Below, piece after piece: positions 57,004 to 64,000 of a stretch of 64,000 nucleotides of DNA. Every line of letters begins with the position of its first letter. Position 1 is the first letter of the stretch. The notes beneath the pieces are model-generated. The model worked only from the letters and a program-made list of their open reading frames with translations. It was not told the DNA's origin and ran no database searches. A program made the position numbers and the translations under genes. Source of the stretch: Pseudomonas sp. MYb185 (GTDB taxonomy: Bacteria > Pseudomonadota > Gammaproteobacteria > Pseudomonadales > Pseudomonadaceae); NCBI RefSeq assembly GCF_002979975.1, contig NZ_PCQD01000006.1, positions 186,001 through 250,000 of the forward strand, written 5' to 3'.

Positions 57004-57069
57004 AGGCCGCTAATCTGCAAACGCAAAAAGCCAGGCCGCTAATCTGCAAACGCAAAAAGCCAGGCCGCT
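57004..57069. repeat. Tandem 29-bp duplication
   Basis: A 29-base unit (57004-57032) is repeated exactly at 57033-57061 and begins a third time (to about 57069). The unit includes CAAAAAGCCAGGCC, one arm plus the T tract of the terminator that follows the metallo-beta-lactamase gene on the minus strand. Confidence 0.85.
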
Positions 57070-57089
57070 GTGGTAACAGCAGCCTGGCT
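57054..57089 (-). terminator. Rho-independent terminator of the metallo-beta-lactamase-fold gene
   Basis: On the minus strand AGCCAGGC (57082-57089) pairs with GCCTGGCT (57058-57065), extended by further partial pairs, and is followed by TTTTTG. The tandem duplication places a second copy of the 3' arm and T tract 29 bases further on. Confidence 0.8.
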
Positions 57090-57109
57090 CTATATTCAGG
57101 GCTCAGCAT

Positions 57110-58009
57110 TCAGAAGTTGAGCGTCGCACCGTCTTCAGGAATCTCGACACGATCTGCGATGCCCTGTTCCTGCACATACTCGCGCAGCTCTTCGCGGGTC
57201 AGAGCCATGTGGTTGATGGCATCCATGTGCGTGGCAACGATGGTCGCATCCGGAGCTGCCTGGGATGCGCGCAGCACATCTTCCTTGCCCATGATGATGG
57301 AGCCATCAAACCCATTCATCATCGCATAGCCTGCGTTGATCAAGACGATCTGCGGGCCGTAGTCCTCAAGCGCCATATCGACTTCATCACGCCAGATGGT
57401 GTCGCCCACCAGGTACAGTGTGTCGTAACCAGGTGATTGGAACACCACACCCATGGCCTCTCCAAGTGCAGTAGCGAGTTCCGCAACAGCATACATTTCG
57501 TCAGTGCCATGCTGACCGCCAACCTGACTAAGGGTCACTCCATTGAACTCGGCCCTGGAAAGAACGCGAACATTGGTAAAACCCTGCCCACGGATCATCA
57601 ATGCATCAGCCAGGTTCTGTACAAAAAGCGGGATGTCCTTCGGCAACAACTCCTGTGCCGCATCATCCCAGTGGTCCAAATGGGTATGGGTGACGATCAC
57701 GGCGTCGATACCAGCCAGGACTTCTTTCTCGGACATCGGCAGATCTACCAGCGGGTTACGCAGGTTGCTGCGATAGGTGCCTTCGAAGCCGGGGTAGGTG
57801 CCTTTTTTCGCCAGCATCGGGTCGACCAGGAAAGTGGTGTCACCGTAGGTAATCTTCACTGTGGCATTGCGGATCTGTTGCAGCTGCACTGCCTCGGTAG
57901 CAGCGGGTGCGGTGGCGTCAACGCTAGCAGGCTGTGCTTGGGCAAAGGTCGCAGCGATGCTCAGACTCAGCGCCACGGCGAGCGAGCTGGCAAGGGTTTT
58001 CATGGTCAT
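57110..58009 (-). CDS. Exported metallo-beta-lactamase-fold hydrolase (UlaG-like)
   Basis: A 299-residue protein with a signal peptide (SSLAVALSLSIAATFAQAQP) and an MBL-fold domain of the UlaG/RNase-Z-like L-ascorbate lactonase type, with the metal motif THTHLDHWDD and later GGQHGTDE and VGDTIW segments. Secreted UlaG-like proteins have varied or unknown hydrolase roles. The ATG at MTMKTLASS is six bases after CAGGAG; the ATG two codons upstream overlaps that site. Confidence 0.85.
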   Translation of the reverse strand: MTMKTLASSLAVALSLSIAATFAQAQPASVDATAPAATEAVQLQQIRNATVKITYGDTTFLVDPMLAKKGTYPGFEGTYRSNLRNPLVDLPMSEKEVLAGIDAVIVTHTHLDHWDDAAQELLPKDIPLFVQNLADALMIRGQGFTNVRVLSRAEFNGVTLSQVGGQHGTDEMYAVAELATALGEAMGVVFQSPGYDTLYLVGDTIWRDEVDMALEDYGPQIVLINAGYAMMNGFDGSIIMGKEDVLRASQAAPDATIVATHMDAINHMALTREELREYVQEQGIADRVEIPEDGATLNF

Positions 58010-58221
58010 GTGCATCTCCTGGGAATAGCCAATGAAAGTGAGCCGCTATTGTCGGCTTGACCCATCCCTGTTTAAAGTGGCCTGAATGACAATATTAGTT
58101 ATAAATGGGCCATTCCTCTTCTGGTACTCGCTACCTTAATTTTGACCCGAATCCATACATACGTTAATTTTGGGCAGGATAGGGTTCGTCCAGCGCTTCT
58201 CCTTCAGCCTCGAGGCATGCA
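58010..58221. promoter_or_regulatory. Divergent region with TTAATTTTG direct repeat
   Basis: The gap between the MBL gene and the GlxA-type regulator is AT-rich. It holds TTAATTTTG twice (58136-58144 and 58164-58172, 28 bases apart), a possible AraC-type binding site. No coding sequence is supported. Confidence 0.35.
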
Positions 58222-59193
58222 ATGTCTGTCATCCGTGTGGTTATCCTGACTTTTGAGGGCGTGAGCCTGTTCCACCTCTCTGTCCCCGGTATGGTCTTCG
58301 GTGCGAGTGATGGCCCCGCTCTGGCTCGCTATGAAGTACTGTATTGCGCGCAGATGCCCGGTCAGATTCGCAGCGACCAGGGCGTGATAATTGAGGTACC
58401 CCATGGCCTCGATGTCATGGCGGACGCCGATATCATCATCGTTCCGGCCTGGAGTGATGCTGGAGAACCGACATCCCCCGAGCTGACCGCCGCATTGCGA
58501 CAGGCCAATGAGCAAGGCAAGCTGATTGTGGGTTTGTGTCTGGGCGCTTTCGCTCTCGGCCATGCGGGCCTGCTGGACGGACGGGAGGCCACCACCCACT
58601 GGGTAGCGCGCGAGATGTTTGCCCAGAGCTTCCCTCACACCCTGTTTCGGCCCGATGTGCTGTATGTCGCCGATGGCAACATCATCACCTCCGCCGGCAC
58701 GGTGGCCGCCATCGATTGCTGCCTGCATCTGCTGCGCGAGCGCCACGGTTCCGAGGCGGCCAATCACGTCGCCCGGTTGTTAGTCACACCACCGCACCGG
58801 GCCGGTGGCCAGGCGCAGTACATCGAACGGCCACTGCCCCGCTGCGCGAATGACGATCGCTTGCCCGGCGTATTGGAATGGGCTCGCGAGAACCTGTCGC
58901 AAACGCTGTCAGTCGATGCGCTCGCCGAGGTGGCGAAAATGAGTCGGCGCACCTTCACTCGCCGCTTCCGCGAGGCCACCGGTACCACGGTGAGCAAATG
59001 GCTGAATACCGAGCGGGTCGCCAGAGCCCAGCAATTGCTGGAGACCACCGATCTGTCGATCGAGCTCATTACTGCAGAGGCCGGCTTCGGCACGCCGCTG
59101 GCGCTGCGTCAACAGTTTGCAGCGCAACTGGGAACCTCACCGTCCAGTTATCGGCGCAACTTTAATAGCCAGACAAGCCAGGTAGTGCCCTAG
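58222..59193 (+). CDS. GlxA-type AraC-family transcriptional regulator
   Basis: A 323-residue regulator combining an N-terminal DJ-1/PfpI (GATase1-like) domain (VVILTFEGVSLFHLSVPGMVFG; IVGLCLGAFALGHAGLLDGREATTHW with the nucleophile-elbow Cys) and a C-terminal AraC double helix-turn-helix (LAEVAKMSRRTFTRRFREATGTTVSKWLNTERVARAQQLLE; FGTPLALRQQFAAQLGTSPSSYRR). It is divergent from the exported MBL protein, its likely target; effector unknown. Confidence 0.9.
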   Translation: MSVIRVVILTFEGVSLFHLSVPGMVFGASDGPALARYEVLYCAQMPGQIRSDQGVIIEVPHGLDVMADADIIIVPAWSDAGEPTSPELTAALRQANEQGKLIVGLCLGAFALGHAGLLDGREATTHWVAREMFAQSFPHTLFRPDVLYVADGNIITSAGTVAAIDCCLHLLRERHGSEAANHVARLLVTPPHRAGGQAQYIERPLPRCANDDRLPGVLEWARENLSQTLSVDALAEVAKMSRRTFTRRFREATGTTVSKWLNTERVARAQQLLETTDLSIELITAEAGFGTPLALRQQFAAQLGTSPSSYRRNFNSQTSQVVP

Positions 59194-59196
59194 CCG

Positions 59197-60642
59197 CTAC
59201 ACCGTGTGCAGGTACCACATGTACTCCAGATCCGAGATGGTCCGCTCGAACTCCTCCATCTCGCTCTCCTTGCACAGCACGAAGACATCGAGGTATTCCT
59301 CGCCGATGTATTCCTTCATCACCGCCGAGCCTTCCAGTTCGCGCAACGCATCGCGCAGGTTGGTCGGCAGCGACGGCTCATGCTGTTCGTAGGCGTTGCC
59401 CTCGGTCATCGGTGGCGGCTCGATGCGGTTGCTGATGCCGTAGTGGACGGCCGACAGCAATGCCGCCATCAACAGGTAGGGGTTGGCATCGGCGCCGCCG
59501 AGGCGGTGTTCGATGCGCATGGCCTCCGGCTCACCGCCCGGCACGCGCACCGCCACAGTACGGTTGTCGATGCCCCAGGTGGGTGCACAGGGCACGAAGA
59601 AGCCCGGACTGAAACGGCGGTAGGAGTTGACGTTGGGACACAGGAAGGCCATGTACTGCGGCAACGTTTCCAGCAATCCGCCGATGGCCCAGCGCAGGGT
59701 CTCGGACAGCTCGCCATCGGCATTCGGGGCGAAGGTGTTCTGGCCGTCGCGCTCCAGGCTGATATGCACATGCATGCCGTTGCCCGCCTGGTCGTGATAG
59801 GGCTTGGCCATGAAGGTGGTATCCATCTCATGGTCGTAGGCGACGCTCTTGATCACCCGCTTGAGCAGCACGCTGTAGTCGCAGGCCTTGACCGGATCAT
59901 CGACGTGGTGGAGGTTGACTTCGAACTGGCCGGGGGCCGATTCGGCGACGATGGCGTCAGCGGGGATGCCCTGCTCGTGGGCAGCTTCGATGACGTCCTC
60001 GAGAAATTCAGCGTATTCGTCCAGGTCATCCATGGAGTAGACCTGCACCGAGTTGGGACGCTTGCCGGAGATCGGTGAGCGCGGCGGCTGTGGGCGGCCG
60101 GTGATGTTTTCCTGGTCAATCAGGAAGAACTCCAGCTCGAAGGCCGACACCGGCTTGAGGCCCAGCTCGGTGAAACGCTCGACCACCCGCTGCAAGACAT
60201 AGCGCGGGTCGGCAAAGAACGGCGTCTTGCGGTCCAGTTCGTACATGGTCATCAGCAGCTGCCCGGTCGGGCGCTTCTGCCAGGGCTCCATGCACAACGT
60301 ACCGGGGATCGGCAGGCAGATGCGGTCGGCATCGCCAATTTCCACACCGAGGCCGGTTTCCTCCACGGTAGTGCCCTGGATATTCAGGGCGAATACCGAT
60401 GCCGGCAGGGCGATACCGCGCTCGAAGGCCTTGACCAGCGCTGAGCGGTCGATCCGCTTGCCGCGGACGATGCCGTTCATGTCGGCGATCAGCAGATCGA
60501 TGAAGTGAACCTCGGGATAGGCAGCAAGAAAGGTTTCGGCTTCCCGTACTGAGACGGGAGCTGCAACAGTATCGGCAGCGTCAATGGTAATGACCTTGGC
60601 GGGCTCGGTACCGACGCCCGTGACATCGGCTGGGGAGGGCAT
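59197..60642 (-). CDS. spuI: Glutamylpolyamine synthetase, glutamine-synthetase family (SpuI-like)
   Basis: A 481-residue type-III glutamine synthetase homologue of the PuuA/Spu group that ligates glutamate to polyamines or amines. Seen: VHFIDLLIADMNGIVRGKRI, AFELEFFLID (metal Glu), GQFEVNLHH, GNGMHVHISL, and NRTVAVRVPGG. The ATG at MPSPADV follows AGGTGAAGAAC; a GTG three codons upstream is less likely. Divergent from spuA as spuI is in P. aeruginosa; convergent with the regulator gene by a 3-base gap. Confidence 0.87.
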   Translation of the reverse strand: MPSPADVTGVGTEPAKVITIDAADTVAAPVSVREAETFLAAYPEVHFIDLLIADMNGIVRGKRIDRSALVKAFERGIALPASVFALNIQGTTVEETGLGVEIGDADRICLPIPGTLCMEPWQKRPTGQLLMTMYELDRKTPFFADPRYVLQRVVERFTELGLKPVSAFELEFFLIDQENITGRPQPPRSPISGKRPNSVQVYSMDDLDEYAEFLEDVIEAAHEQGIPADAIVAESAPGQFEVNLHHVDDPVKACDYSVLLKRVIKSVAYDHEMDTTFMAKPYHDQAGNGMHVHISLERDGQNTFAPNADGELSETLRWAIGGLLETLPQYMAFLCPNVNSYRRFSPGFFVPCAPTWGIDNRTVAVRVPGGEPEAMRIEHRLGGADANPYLLMAALLSAVHYGISNRIEPPPMTEGNAYEQHEPSLPTNLRDALRELEGSAVMKEYIGEEYLDVFVLCKESEMEEFERTISDLEYMWYLHTV

Positions 60643-60911
60643 GTTCTTCACCTGTTATTTGTAAAATATATCAATCATGTCTCTCTTGTCTGAGAGTAAA
60701 TCCGAAAGGCCCCGGTGAGTCAATAGAACCCCAAGCGCCCCAAAACAGGGCGCAGCGCACCCTCTATGACCATTGCGACGACCTTGCGAAGGTGTATCCC
60801 CACCCTTGCCATCATCAGATCATCATCATTTTGTGGTTAGTATTTTTTGTTGCTATTGTATGAAAAATTGAACAATACACTTTGCAAGCCGCTACCCGCG
60901 CAGACGCCATC
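60643..60911. promoter_or_regulatory. Divergent spuI/spuA control region
   Basis: A 269-base AT-rich gap with no supported gene. It contains TATTGT (60854-60859) and ACAATA (60872-60877), an inverted repeat around 12 bases, and runs of T and A near 60842-60868 that could hold the spuABC promoter. Polyamine-responsive control is expected from P. aeruginosa but not shown here. Confidence 0.35.
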
Positions 60912-61682
60912 ATGCCCGAGACCCGCAAGCCGTTGATCGGCATTTCCTGCTGTACCACCACCTTCGGCCCCCATCCGTTTCACATGGCCGGTGAGAAGTA
61001 CATTCTCGGCGTACTGCAGGGAGCCGATGGGCTACCATTGCTGATCCCGGCGCTGGGTGCGCAGTTGCCACCCGATCAACTGCTGGACACCCTCGACGGC
61101 CTGCTGTTCACCGGCTCGCCATCCAACGTCGAGCCGCATCATTATGCCGGGCCCGCCAGCGCACCCGGCACCCTCCACGACCCCCAGCGCGACGCCACTA
61201 CCCTGCCGCTGATCCGCGCCGCCATCGAACGTGGCGTGCCGGTGCTGGGCCTGTGCCGCGGTTTTCAGGAAATGAATGTGGCCTTTGGCGGCAGCCTGCA
61301 CCAGCGGCTGCATGACGTGCCCGGCTTTATTGAACACCGGGAAGACACCAGCCAGCCGGTGGATGTGCAATATGGCCCCGCACATGGGGTACGCATCGAA
61401 CCTGGAGGACTGCTCGACCGCGTCAGCGGCTGCAGCTCGGCACAGGTCAACTCCCTGCATACCCAGGGCGTCGATCGTCTGGCCCCCGGTCTGCAGCCCG
61501 AAGCGACGGCGCCCGACGGACTCATCGAGGCCTTTTCCGTTACCGCGGCCAGCGGCTTCGCTCTTGGTGTGCAATGGCACCCGGAGTGGAAGGTAATGGA
61601 AAACCCGTTCTACCTGCGTATATTCAAGGCGTTTGGTGACGCCTGCCGGGCGCACATGGCCCGGCCCAAGAGGACTGTATGA
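60912..61682 (+). CDS. spuA: Gamma-glutamylpolyamine hydrolase (PuuD/SpuA)
   Basis: A 256-residue class-I glutamine-amidotransferase-like hydrolase that removes glutamate from gamma-glutamyl intermediates of polyamine breakdown. Nucleophile Cys115 in LGLCRGFQEMN, and the His/Glu of the triad in VQWHPEW. The ATG at MPETRKPLIGISC is the family start although the upstream ribosome site is poor; a TTG ten codons earlier is the alternative. It overlaps spuB by 4 bases. Confidence 0.9.
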   Translation: MPETRKPLIGISCCTTTFGPHPFHMAGEKYILGVLQGADGLPLLIPALGAQLPPDQLLDTLDGLLFTGSPSNVEPHHYAGPASAPGTLHDPQRDATTLPLIRAAIERGVPVLGLCRGFQEMNVAFGGSLHQRLHDVPGFIEHREDTSQPVDVQYGPAHGVRIEPGGLLDRVSGCSSAQVNSLHTQGVDRLAPGLQPEATAPDGLIEAFSVTAASGFALGVQWHPEWKVMENPFYLRIFKAFGDACRAHMARPKRTV

Positions 61683-63025
61683 ACAAGATTGAAGCCTTTC
61701 TCAAGGAACACAGAATCACCGAGGTCGAATGCATGGTCAGTGACCTTACGGGCATCGCCCGGGGCAAGATCGCACCGACCGCCAAGTTCATGTCGGAAAA
61801 GGGCATGCGCCTGCCCGAAAGCATCCTGCTGCAATCGGTCACCGGCGATTACGTGGATGACGACATCTATTACGACCTGCTGGACCCAGCGGACATCGAC
61901 ATGATCTGCAAGCCGGATGACGACGGTATCTATCTGGTGCCCTGGGCCATAGAGCCCACCGCGCAGATCATCCACGACTGCTACGACAAGCAGGGCGAGC
62001 CGATCGAGATGTCGCCGCGCAACATGCTGAAGAAGATCCTGCGGCTGTATGCCGAAAAAGGCTGGAAGCCATTGGTGGCTCCGGAGATGGAGTTCTACCT
62101 GACCAAGCGCAACGACGACCCGGATCTGCCCCTGCAACCACCGGTCGGTCGTTCCGGACGCCAGGAAACCGGACGCCAGTCGTTCTCCATCGATGCTGCC
62201 AACGAGTTCGATCCGCTGTTCGAGGACATGTATGACTGGTGCGAGGCCCAGGGCCTGGATCTGGATACCCTGATCCACGAGGAAGGCACCGCGCAGATGG
62301 AGATCAACTTCCGCCATGGCGATCCGCTGCACCTGGCCGACCAGGTCCTGGTGTTCAAGCGCACCATGCGCGAGGCGGCGCTCAAGCATGATGTGGCTGC
62401 CACCTTCATGGCCAAGCCGATCACCAACGAGCCAGGCAGCGCCATGCACCTGCACCAGAGCATCGTCGACGTCAAAACCGGGGAGAATATCTTTTCCAAC
62501 CCGGACGGCAGCATGAGCGAGCTGTTCCTGCACCATATCGGCGGCCTGCAGCGCTATATCCCGGATGTATTGCCGCTGTTCGCGCCCAACGTGAACTCAT
62601 TCCGTCGTTTCCTGCCGGACACCTCGGCGCCGGTCAACGTCGAGTGGGGGCTGGAAAACCGCACCGCCGGACTGCGCGTACCCGACTCCAGCCCGCAGAA
62701 CATGCGCCTGGAGAACCGCTTGCCGGGCGCCGATGCCAACCCCTATATCGCCATCGCCGCCAGCCTGCTGTGTGGCTACCTGGGCATGATCAACCGTATC
62801 GCCCCCACCGCTCCGGTAGAGGGCCGCGCCTACGAACGGCGCAACCTGCGCTTGCCGTTCTCGCTGGAGTCGGCTTTGGAGCGCATGGAACAGTGCCAGG
62901 ATGTGCAGGAGGTGTTGGGCGAGAAATTCTGCCGCGGCTATATCGCGGTCAAGCGGGTGGAAAACGAGAACTACAAGCGCGTCATCAGTTCCTGGGAACG
63001 GGAGTTTCTATTGCTGAGCGTATAG
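61679..63025 (+). CDS. spuB: Glutamylpolyamine synthetase, glutamine-synthetase family (SpuB)
   Basis: A 448-residue glutamine-synthetase-fold ligase: VECMVSDLTGIARGKIAP, APEMEFYLT, GTAQMEINFRHGDPLHLADQV, GSAMHLHQSIVD and NRTAGLRVPDSSPQNMRLENRLPGADANPY. It corresponds to SpuB in P. aeruginosa, which gamma-glutamylates putrescine or other diamines. ATGA overlap with spuA indicates coupling. Confidence 0.92.
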   Translation: MNKIEAFLKEHRITEVECMVSDLTGIARGKIAPTAKFMSEKGMRLPESILLQSVTGDYVDDDIYYDLLDPADIDMICKPDDDGIYLVPWAIEPTAQIIHDCYDKQGEPIEMSPRNMLKKILRLYAEKGWKPLVAPEMEFYLTKRNDDPDLPLQPPVGRSGRQETGRQSFSIDAANEFDPLFEDMYDWCEAQGLDLDTLIHEEGTAQMEINFRHGDPLHLADQVLVFKRTMREAALKHDVAATFMAKPITNEPGSAMHLHQSIVDVKTGENIFSNPDGSMSELFLHHIGGLQRYIPDVLPLFAPNVNSFRRFLPDTSAPVNVEWGLENRTAGLRVPDSSPQNMRLENRLPGADANPYIAIAASLLCGYLGMINRIAPTAPVEGRAYERRNLRLPFSLESALERMEQCQDVQEVLGEKFCRGYIAVKRVENENYKRVISSWEREFLLLSV

Positions 63026-63076
63026 CGCCGGGCCGCGCGCCCATCGGTAACACAGCGGATCACAGGAGTACCGACC

Positions 63077-64000
63077 ATGACCAGAGCAGGCAAACCCACC
63101 ACAGCTGAACTGCAGGCACTGGACGCAGCCCACTATCTGCATCCCTTTACCGATCACAAGGATCTGGGCAGCCGGGGCGCGCGCATCATCGAGCGCGCTT
63201 CAGGGGTGTATCTGTGGGACAGTGACGGCAATCGCCTGCTCGACGGCATGGCCGGGCTGTGGTGCGTCAACATCGGCTATGGCCGTACCGAGCTGGCCGA
63301 TGCCGCCTACCGGCAGATGCTGGAGCTGCCCTATTACAACAGCTTCTTCCAGTGCACCCACCCACCGGCGGTGCAGCTGGCCAGCGCGATAGCCGAGCAG
63401 GCGCCGGCGCACATGAACCATGTGTTCTTCACCGGCTCCGGTTCCGAGGCCAACGACACCGTACTGCGCATGGTGCGCCGCTACTGGGACCTGCAGGGCC
63501 AGCCGCAGAAGAAAGTGGTGATCGGCCGCATCAATGGCTACCACGGCTCCACCGTCGCCGGCGCCAGCCTCGGCGGCATGAGCGCCATGCACGAGCAGGG
63601 CGACCTGCCGATCCCCGGCATAGTGCATATCCCCCAGCCGTACTGGTACGGCGAAGGCGGCGACATGAGCGAGAACGAATTCGGCCTGTGGGCGGCGCGC
63701 CAGCTGGAGGAGAAGATCCTGCAGGTCGGCACCGACAAGGCTGCCGCCTTCATCGCCGAGCCGATCCAGGGTGCCGGCGGGGTGATCGTTCCGCCGCCGA
63801 CCTACTGGCCCGAAATCAAGCGCATCGTCGACAAGTACGGCATCCTGCTGGTGGTCGACGAGGTGATCTGCGGTTTCGGGCGTACCGGCGAATGGTTCGG
63901 CAGCCAGTACTACAACCTGCAGCCGGATCTGATGCCGATCGCCAAGGGCATGACCTCCGGCTACCTGCCGATGGGCGGAGTGATCGTCGGTGAACGCGTG
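63077..64000 (+). CDS. spuC: Polyamine:pyruvate aminotransferase SpuC, N-terminal part
   Basis: A class-III PLP aminotransferase cut by the window end; 308 residues are visible. The start MTRAGKPTT follows CAGGAG. Motifs: HYLHPFTDHKDLG, GMAGLWCVNIGYGR, FFTGSGSEANDTVLRMVRRYW, GYHGSTVAGASLGGM, the PLP Asp in VVDEVICGFGRTG, and the Schiff-base Lys290 in PIAKGMTSGYLPMGG. It transaminates putrescine and related amines, completing spuABC. Confidence 0.94.
   Translation, partial: MTRAGKPTTAELQALDAAHYLHPFTDHKDLGSRGARIIERASGVYLWDSDGNRLLDGMAGLWCVNIGYGRTELADAAYRQMLELPYYNSFFQCTHPPAVQLASAIAEQAPAHMNHVFFTGSGSEANDTVLRMVRRYWDLQGQPQKKVVIGRINGYHGSTVAGASLGGMSAMHEQGDLPIPGIVHIPQPYWYGEGGDMSENEFGLWAARQLEEKILQVGTDKAAAFIAEPIQGAGGVIVPPPTYWPEIKRIVDKYGILLVVDEVICGFGRTGEWFGSQYYNLQPDLMPIAKGMTSGYLPMGGVIVGERV

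Noticed and set aside
57004..57069. CRISPR-like repeat
   Set aside because: Only 2.3 directly adjoining copies with no spacers and no cas genes; it is a simple tandem duplication.

Overview
The window looks like a chromosomal segment of a Pseudomonadaceae bacterium with roughly 60% GC. The first 13 kb carry the gene order known from Pseudomonas chromosomes: ppk (3' end), ppx, trxA, rho, ubiD, a ferredoxin/flavin reductase, hemY-hemX-hemD-hemC, algR, the algZ/fimS kinase and argH. An accessory-rich Pseudomonas or Halopseudomonas relative is my inference. No rRNA, tRNA, CRISPR array, insertion sequence or prophage gene was seen.

From 14.5 to 19 kb come a lipoprotein with repeated beta-sandwich domains, the agmatine-to-putrescine pair aguA/aguB and an EamA-type exporter.

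The most unusual part is 19.1-45.3 kb, a catabolic gene block that I do not recognise as a described pathway. It holds a Rid-family protein (plus strand) and, on the minus strand, a 13-gene operon: CoA-transferase, HMG-CoA-lyase-like enzyme, YCF48/MMPL/DUF1302/DUF1329 envelope module, hydantoinase/oxoprolinase HyuA and HyuB, cysteine amidohydrolase, small lipoprotein, LeuC-like and LeuD-like hydratase, and a PrpR-like sigma-54 activator. A second minus-strand operon encodes an Asp/Glu-racemase-like protein, a SnoaL-like protein and two FMN/FeS/FAD oxidoreductases. A carboxylesterase lipoprotein lies upstream. Three good -24/-12 (sigma-54) promoters, before the Rid gene, the CoA-transferase and the racemase-like gene, each have related TTTCA..TTGCA elements about 70-120 bp upstream. 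This is strong evidence for one regulon under the cluster's own activator. A-rich AAnAAnAA motifs next to many start codons suggest Crc/Hfq catabolite repression. The enzymes would fit ATP-dependent opening of a lactam or imide, amide hydrolysis, hydration of an alkylated maleate-type diacid, CoA activation and retro-aldol cleavage. The true substrate is unknown.

From 45.4 to 55.0 kb lies an itaconate/citramalate cluster (TRAP transporter, Ccl, Ict, MmgE/PrpD, acyl-CoA dehydrogenase, Ich, divergent LysR) in the same order as PA0877-PA0886 of P. aeruginosa, minus one gene. The right end holds mtfA, a YddG-type exporter, a periplasmic metallo-beta-lactamase-fold protein, a GlxA-type regulator, and the start of a polyamine (spu) locus: a divergent glutamylpolyamine synthetase, then spuA, spuB and spuC (cut by the window end). 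A dispersed hairpin repeat occurs three times (6.9, 16.1 and 55.1 kb) at gene ends.
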